DNA of 64,000 bases, from positions 372,001-436,000 of the forward strand of contig NZ_CP120836.1 of NCBI RefSeq assembly GCF_049200465.1, in the 5' to 3' direction. Shown in pieces: positions 59,507 through 64,000 of this stretch; position 1 is the first letter of the stretch; each line of letters opens with the position of its first letter. Origin of the DNA: Leptothermofonsia sp049200465. GTDB taxonomy: Bacteria; Cyanobacteriota; Cyanobacteriia; Leptolyngbyales; Leptolyngbyaceae. Both the position numbers and the translations under genes were made by a program. A model generated the notes under the pieces. That model searched no databases. It saw only the letters and a list, made by a program, of their open reading frames with translations, and was not told the origin of the DNA.

Positions 59507-60568
59507 ATGACTCAGAAAAACGACATAACGGCTTTGATTGGGGCATTTCTGGTTACGGCAACGTTGGTGGGAGTGGGCTTCTGGTGGCTGACCCAGAAAT
59601 TGAGAGTGAACTTGATTAACCTCCAACCCACCAATACTTCCCCCAATTCCAATAAACAGACGGGCAGTCAGTTTACTCAAACAGGCTACAACCTATTTTC
59701 GGAGGTTCAAAATGTGCCATCTGGTGTGTTTAACTATGGTGGCAGTACGTCCTGGGCTCCCATTCGTCTAGTGGCAGATTCAGAACTCCAGGCGGCTCGC
59801 CCAGAATTTCGCCTGCGTTATGTTGAGCCGGTTGGCAGTGCGCCTGGTTCAGGGACAGGGATCCGAATGCTAATTCGAGATCAGCTAGCTTTTGCCCAAT
59901 CCTCCCGTCCGATTTTGGACTCCGAGTTTCAGCAAGCTGAGCAGCGGGGCTATAAGCTGAAGCAAGTTCCGGTCGCGATCGATGGTCTGGCAGTGGCTGT
60001 CAACCTCAGCCTGAACATTCCAGGTTTAACGCTCGATCAACTGAGAGCCATTTACACCAGTCAGGTCACCAACTGGCAGGAAGTAGGGGGACCTAATTTA
60101 CTCATCAAACCATTTACGCGCCCGGTGACGGCTGGAGGCACGGTTGAACTTTTTGTTGAGGATGTTTTGCGGGGGAGTCCTTTTGGGAAAACCGTTCGAA
60201 CTGTTTCTACGACGACAGATGCTTTGCGGGAACTGGCAAAAAGCCCTGGTGGGATCTACTTTGCTTCAGCTACAGAGGTGGTGCCGCAGTGTACTGTGAA
60301 GCCTTTACCCATGGGTCGTCGTCCAGGGGAATGGGTGCCCCCCTATCAGGAACCCCTGATTGCTCCTGCGCAGTGCCCCAGTCAGCGGAATCAATTAAAT
60401 CTAGTGGGATTTCAAAGCGGGCAATATCCTTTGACCCGCAACTTGTATGTAGTTATAAAACAGAATGGGCGTGTTGAGGAACAGGCAGGAGAAGCCTATG
60501 CTAACTTGCTGCTGACAGGCCAGGGGCAGGAGGCGATCGCAAAAGCTGGATTCGTTAAAGTTCGATAA
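59507..60568 (+). CDS. PstS-like substrate-binding protein, membrane-anchored
   Basis: 353 residues. One N-terminal membrane segment (about 10-30), an Asn/Gln/Thr-rich linker, then a periplasmic-binding fold (about 65-350) of the PstS/PBP type: VFNYGGSTSWAPIRLVADS, GSGTGIRMLIRDQLAFAQSSR (phosphate-type loop) and SGQVTNWQEVGGPNLL-like TSQVTNWQEV. No lipobox. It may bind phosphate or another oxyanion at the cell surface. Tight linkage to the upstream kinase (4 bp) suggests the pair work as a sensor unit. Confidence 0.85.
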   Translation: MTQKNDITALIGAFLVTATLVGVGFWWLTQKLRVNLINLQPTNTSPNSNKQTGSQFTQTGYNLFSEVQNVPSGVFNYGGSTSWAPIRLVADSELQAARPEFRLRYVEPVGSAPGSGTGIRMLIRDQLAFAQSSRPILDSEFQQAEQRGYKLKQVPVAIDGLAVAVNLSLNIPGLTLDQLRAIYTSQVTNWQEVGGPNLLIKPFTRPVTAGGTVELFVEDVLRGSPFGKTVRTVSTTTDALRELAKSPGGIYFASATEVVPQCTVKPLPMGRRPGEWVPPYQEPLIAPAQCPSQRNQLNLVGFQSGQYPLTRNLYVVIKQNGRVEEQAGEAYANLLLTGQGQEAIAKAGFVKVR

Positions 60569-60624
60569 GCAATGGTTGACCCATAGGCTGGTAGAGTCCT
60601 GAGTTTTACGTTCGAATGGATAAA

Positions 60625-60846
60625 CTATCTACGACCACAGACAACACAGAATTCACAACTCTTCTGTTCTGGCGAACACATAACAGGCGATTGCTTGAGG
60701 AACGTGACTAAATCGTCGAGGCAGCCGAAGGGTTTGCTAATGAAGTGGCTGTTTTCAATCCAGTAAATTGAAGTGTCATCCGTAAAGATGACCTTTAGGA
60801 CGCAGCCTTTATCGTGGGCCAGTCTAGATGCTTCAATGACAGGCAT
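60625..60846 (-). CDS. Small Cys-rich hypothetical protein (73 aa)
   Basis: 73 residues. The first 50 (VLKVIFTDDTSIYWIENSHF) are a compact alpha/beta-like stretch; the last 17 hold four cysteines (MCSPEQKSCEFCVVCGRR), which could bind a metal. ATG at 60846; preceding bases AATAACAGAGTTA give only a weak ribosome-binding site. No family recognised. It is convergent with the PstS-like gene. Confidence 0.5.
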   Translation of the reverse strand: MPVIEASRLAHDKGCVLKVIFTDDTSIYWIENSHFISKPFGCLDDLVTFLKQSPVMCSPEQKSCEFCVVCGRR

Positions 60847-61330
60847 TGTAATAACTCTGTTATTTCATTTCTAGGAACTTCGTTTATCCTTAATTATTTT
60901 TTAAAATTTTCCTCCTATTTCTTGTGAATCTAGAAATTTTCCTGCAAGCTTTTATCCGCTAAAAAACGGAAATGTAAAAAAACTTTTTATAAATTAGGGG
61001 TCAGGAAGATATAAAGTTTTACACACCACTCATGCTCTCTGAAGGTGGAAAGGCACAATAGGAAAGCCTACCAGAGCTTGGATTGCTCAAAAGCAGAACA
61101 GCGAATCTTCGAGAGTTTTGCTGAGTTCCGTCATTAATTTCCTATAAATTTTCCCTAAATTTGTCGAATTCGTCGCCCCTGTGAAAAATACATGACCATT
61201 CGACCTTTCGTTTTAGCTAATTCATTTTAGTCAAACATCCATGCATTCCATTGTGATCACTCTTTCTGCAGCAGACTAACTAACAGTTTGTTTGTTGATT
61301 TTATTTACATAGGATAAAGCATTTTTAATA
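60847..61330. other. AT-rich region before the sensor kinase
   Basis: 484 bases. A hairpin-prone stretch GGTGGAAAGGCACAATAGG and GAAAGCCTACCAGAGC lies at 61043-61076. No gene was found; a long leader or small RNA is possible but not supported. Confidence 0.35.
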
Positions 61331-61333
61331 ATG

Positions 61334-64000
61334 ATGAGTCATTTTATATTGCCAAGTCAGGTCGTCTTGCGCATGGCTTGGTCAGAGTTGGGGCCACTGT
61401 TTCAAGCGTTGAACCAAGCAGTTGGTGTAAATAGCTGCTATTCAACTGTGTTTGCCTGGGGTAGTGATCGCTTGCTCTATCAGAAATTACACCACCTCTG
61501 GCAGCATTCTCATTTTCAGCAATCCGCCATGCTCCCTTCTAGCGCTTCAAAGACATGGCAGATAGTGGTGGATAAACCATCGGCAGCCAATTTGCTAGTT
61601 CTAAGCAATAGTCTCAATGTCTGGGTTCAGGTTGAGCCAGAAGCCGGTCTGGATAACTCCGAATTGGTTGAAACCACTCGTTTAAATTCTGAAACCCATT
61701 TGAATTCTGAGGCTCATCAAAGCGCTGAACGTTGGAAGATTTCACTCACATTTGACTCGCAAGCGATCGCCCATCTGTTGCAAAATTCAAACATTCCAGT
61801 TGAAGAATTGATCGGGATTACTTCAACCTTGCAAACCGGGGAGCAAACCACTGCCCTGCAGCAGTTTTGGACGCACCTGCTACGCCTTCCTCAGATTAGT
61901 AGTCAAGAGCGGCCACCCTTGTTACCTTCCCCCGCTCTACCGCTCCCAAAAGACCCTCTGATGCAGCAGGCTCCGATTGGGATTCTCCACATGGGTTTAG
62001 ATGGAGGTATCTCTCAGGCAAACCCGGCGTTCTGCAAATTGACAGGCTACACCGAAGCTCAACTGCGCCATCTGGACAATCGTTCAATTACCCACCCCGA
62101 AGATTTTGCAGTAGAACTGCGGGTGGTGCAACAGATGCTAGAAGAGGGGCACCGACACCAGACCATCCGAAAGCGCTACCGCTGCTGTGACGGTACATTC
62201 GTTTGGACTGAAGCTAAACTTTCCCTGATTGAAAATGGGGAGACCGGAGAGGGCTTCATTCTTACGTTTGTCACGGATTTAAGCGATCGCCGCCTGGCTG
62301 AGCAAGAGATTCAACAACGCCGTGAGCGTGAAATTCTACTTAATGATATTTCTGCCCAGATCCGCTCTACCCTCGATTTACAAGCGATCTTGCAGGCAGC
62401 CGTCGAACGGCTGCGACGGGCACTAGAAACAGATCGGGTACTGGCTTACCAGTTTTTCCCAGACAATAGCGGTGTTTGTCTGGCAGAGGATGTTTCCCTG
62501 GCTTACCCGGTTATGTTAGGGCTCAAACTCCCTGCTGAATGTATTCCCCCAACCTATTTAGAAGCTTACCGCCAGGGCCGGCTCTGGAGTACAGCCGATG
62601 TTCACAATGCAGGTCTGGCAGACTGTTACCAGGGAATCCTGACTCAGTTTCGGGTGCGGGGGATGATTGCAACGGCGATCGTCAGCATGGATGAGGCACT
62701 GGAACCTCAAAAGCGTACCCTCTGGGGGTTGCTGGTGGTTCACCACTGCCGTGGCCCCAGAGCCTGGACCGAAGATGAGCAGCAACTGGTCCGGGCGGTT
62801 GCAAACCAGATTGCAATCGCCCTGGAGCAAACCCGCCTGCTACACCAGTTAAAGATTTATACCCATGAACTGGAAGAGCGGGTGCGCCAGAGGACGAGAT
62901 CGCTGGAGCGATCGCTCAAGTTTGAACAACTCATCCGCAACCTGACTGAGGCTCTGCGCAAAGACCTGGATGAGGACCAGATGCTAAAAGCTGCCGTTCA
63001 GGGATTAGTCCAAACGCTGGAGGTTGATGGTTGTATTTCTAGCCTGTTTGATACCCACAGCAATCAGCTAGAGGTTCGCTACGAGTATTTTCAAGAAGCC
63101 ATCAAACCCCAGCAATCCCTGATCCGGCAATCGTTTCCTTTGAATAATTGGTCTGAAGAGTGCATCCAACACCTGCTGGAACGAAAAACCTATATTATTA
63201 GTTTTCCTCTGGTTTCCAGTTCTGATTTAGCCGATCCAACCCTGCAACGTTTCAAAACGTTTCCATCTCTGGAGGAAACCGTTATCGTTTCCCAGGTGAT
63301 GAGTCCCATTATCGATAATCAGGGTTTGATTGGAGTGCTGACTGTATTTCAACTCCAACTCCGGCAGTTTGAACCCGATGAAGTGAGTCTAATTGAGCAG
63401 GTTGCCAGTCAGTGTGCGATCGCCCTGCGGCAGGCTCACCTCTTCCATCAAGAACACGAACAACGCCTCAGCGCCGAATATTTCCGCTCTTTCTTAGACA
63501 AGTCCATTGATGTGTTTGTCGAATATGACCCAGAGTTACGGTATGTCTCTATCAATCCCGCTGGGTGTAATCTGATAGGGCTACCCCATTCAGCCATTAT
63601 TGGCAAAACCAACCGCGAACTGCTAGGCCCCATCGCTGCCACAATGGAATCGCTCATTCGTCAGGCCTTTGAAACCGGGGAAAAAGTCTTTGTCGATCAC
63701 GAAATCACCCTTCCCCATGGAATTCGTGTCTTTGAAACAGTCTATGCTCCAATCAAATCCCCTTCAGGTACAGTTCAACGGGTTATTGGGGTGTGTCGAG
63801 ATGTTACCGAGTTTAAGCACCAGTGGCAATTATTAGAAATTCGTAATCATCAGCTTGCAGAGACGACCCGACTGAAAGAAGAATTTGTTGCCACGACCAG
63901 TCACGAGTTACGCACGCCTTTAACAGCCATCCTGGGTTTTTCTAACGTTCTACTACAAGAATTTTTTGGTGAACTCAACCCTAAACAAAAGGACTACCTG
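61334..64000 (+). CDS. PAS/GAF multisensor histidine kinase, truncated by window end
   Basis: At least 889 codons from ATG 61334 (ATG 61331 also possible) and still open at the window edge. Order: an unrecognised N-terminal part (1-210); PAS domain (about 210-330: PIGILHMGLDGGISQANPAF); GAF domain (about 350-510, with DRVLAYQFFPDNSG and WGLLVVHHCRGPRAW, of the phytochrome-like kind); a coiled coil (ELEERVRQRTRSLERSL); a second GAF-like domain (about 540-710); a PAS (about 715-825); and the start of HisKA, EEFVATTSHELRTPLTAIL (phospho-His). The ATPase domain lies beyond the window. No bilin-binding Cys-His pair was noted in the first GAF, so the signal is unknown. Confidence 0.9.
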   Translation, partial: MSHFILPSQVVLRMAWSELGPLFQALNQAVGVNSCYSTVFAWGSDRLLYQKLHHLWQHSHFQQSAMLPSSASKTWQIVVDKPSAANLLVLSNSLNVWVQVEPEAGLDNSELVETTRLNSETHLNSEAHQSAERWKISLTFDSQAIAHLLQNSNIPVEELIGITSTLQTGEQTTALQQFWTHLLRLPQISSQERPPLLPSPALPLPKDPLMQQAPIGILHMGLDGGISQANPAFCKLTGYTEAQLRHLDNRSITHPEDFAVELRVVQQMLEEGHRHQTIRKRYRCCDGTFVWTEAKLSLIENGETGEGFILTFVTDLSDRRLAEQEIQQRREREILLNDISAQIRSTLDLQAILQAAVERLRRALETDRVLAYQFFPDNSGVCLAEDVSLAYPVMLGLKLPAECIPPTYLEAYRQGRLWSTADVHNAGLADCYQGILTQFRVRGMIATAIVSMDEALEPQKRTLWGLLVVHHCRGPRAWTEDEQQLVRAVANQIAIALEQTRLLHQLKIYTHELEERVRQRTRSLERSLKFEQLIRNLTEALRKDLDEDQMLKAAVQGLVQTLEVDGCISSLFDTHSNQLEVRYEYFQEAIKPQQSLIRQSFPLNNWSEECIQHLLERKTYIISFPLVSSSDLADPTLQRFKTFPSLEETVIVSQVMSPIIDNQGLIGVLTVFQLQLRQFEPDEVSLIEQVASQCAIALRQAHLFHQEHEQRLSAEYFRSFLDKSIDVFVEYDPELRYVSINPAGCNLIGLPHSAIIGKTNRELLGPIAATMESLIRQAFETGEKVFVDHEITLPHGIRVFETVYAPIKSPSGTVQRVIGVCRDVTEFKHQWQLLEIRNHQLAETTRLKEEFVATTSHELRTPLTAILGFSNVLLQEFFGELNPKQKDYL

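Overview
The window comes from a cyanobacterium, probably a filamentous Leptolyngbya/Oscillatoria-like one (genus is inference). The evidence is dense HIP1-type GCGATCGC sites plus cyanobacterial marker genes: the short cyanobacterial Hfq, homogentisate phytyltransferase and gamma-tocopherol methyltransferase, an SLH-containing porin, RbcR, ComFB and a DUF4278 protein. It reads as chromosome: housekeeping genes separated by long, repeat-rich intergenic DNA. No rRNA, tRNA or CRISPR array was recognised.

Layout. 1-5.3 kb: hfq, a KefB-type antiporter (-), an M23 peptidase, comFB and an L,D-transpeptidase (-). 6.0-8.5 kb: a small membrane ORF, a SigG-like ECF sigma factor with a probable anti-sigma partner, and a gamma-glutamylcyclotransferase-fold protein (-). 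8.5-10.6 kb: two tocopherol genes (methyltransferase, phytyltransferase). 11-18.4 kb: leuS, a small membrane ORF, an atypical histidine kinase (-) and PBP1C. 18.4-24 kb: a 25-residue membrane peptide, an HtrA protease, a DUF389 protein, a broken small gene and a membrane protein. 24.2-25.7 kb: an IS1-family element between two ruined signalling gene fragments. 26-31.7 kb: glgX, then (-) a STAND NTPase followed by a PadR regulator. 32-33.3 kb: an asnB remnant and a dead IS5-like element. 33.3-41.3 kb: mnmH (-), tkt, the porin, an Rrf2 regulator with cysK, and a J-domain protein. 42-53.7 kb: a PhoX-like phosphatase, an LCP protein, a conserved cyanobacterial protein (-), a TpsA-like exoprotein (-), a three-repeat secreted protein, a DUF4278 protein and a secreted protein. 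53.8-64 kb: fumC, a 2Fe-2S protein (-), an unknown protein (-), rbcR followed by a Ser/Thr kinase and a PstS-like protein, a Cys-rich small protein (-), and a large PAS/GAF histidine kinase cut by the window end.

The most unusual feature is the load of small non-autonomous repeats. One family of about 100-115 bp is bounded by TATAGC...GCTATA, with at least ten full or half copies. Three more modules (B, C, D) are bounded by CTAG. Both boundary types fit insertion at TA, as known for IS630/Tc1-type transposons, so these look like MITE-like elements. Two of them supply the last codons and stop of host genes. There are also many short perfect tandem duplications (17-30 bp) between genes and an in-frame heptamer-type repeat inside leuS.

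Genes that probably work together: sigma/anti-sigma; tocopherol methyltransferase plus phytyltransferase; Rrf2 plus cysK; STAND NTPase plus PadR; rbcR plus kinase plus PstS-like protein. All product names come from reading the translated sequence; no database search was run.
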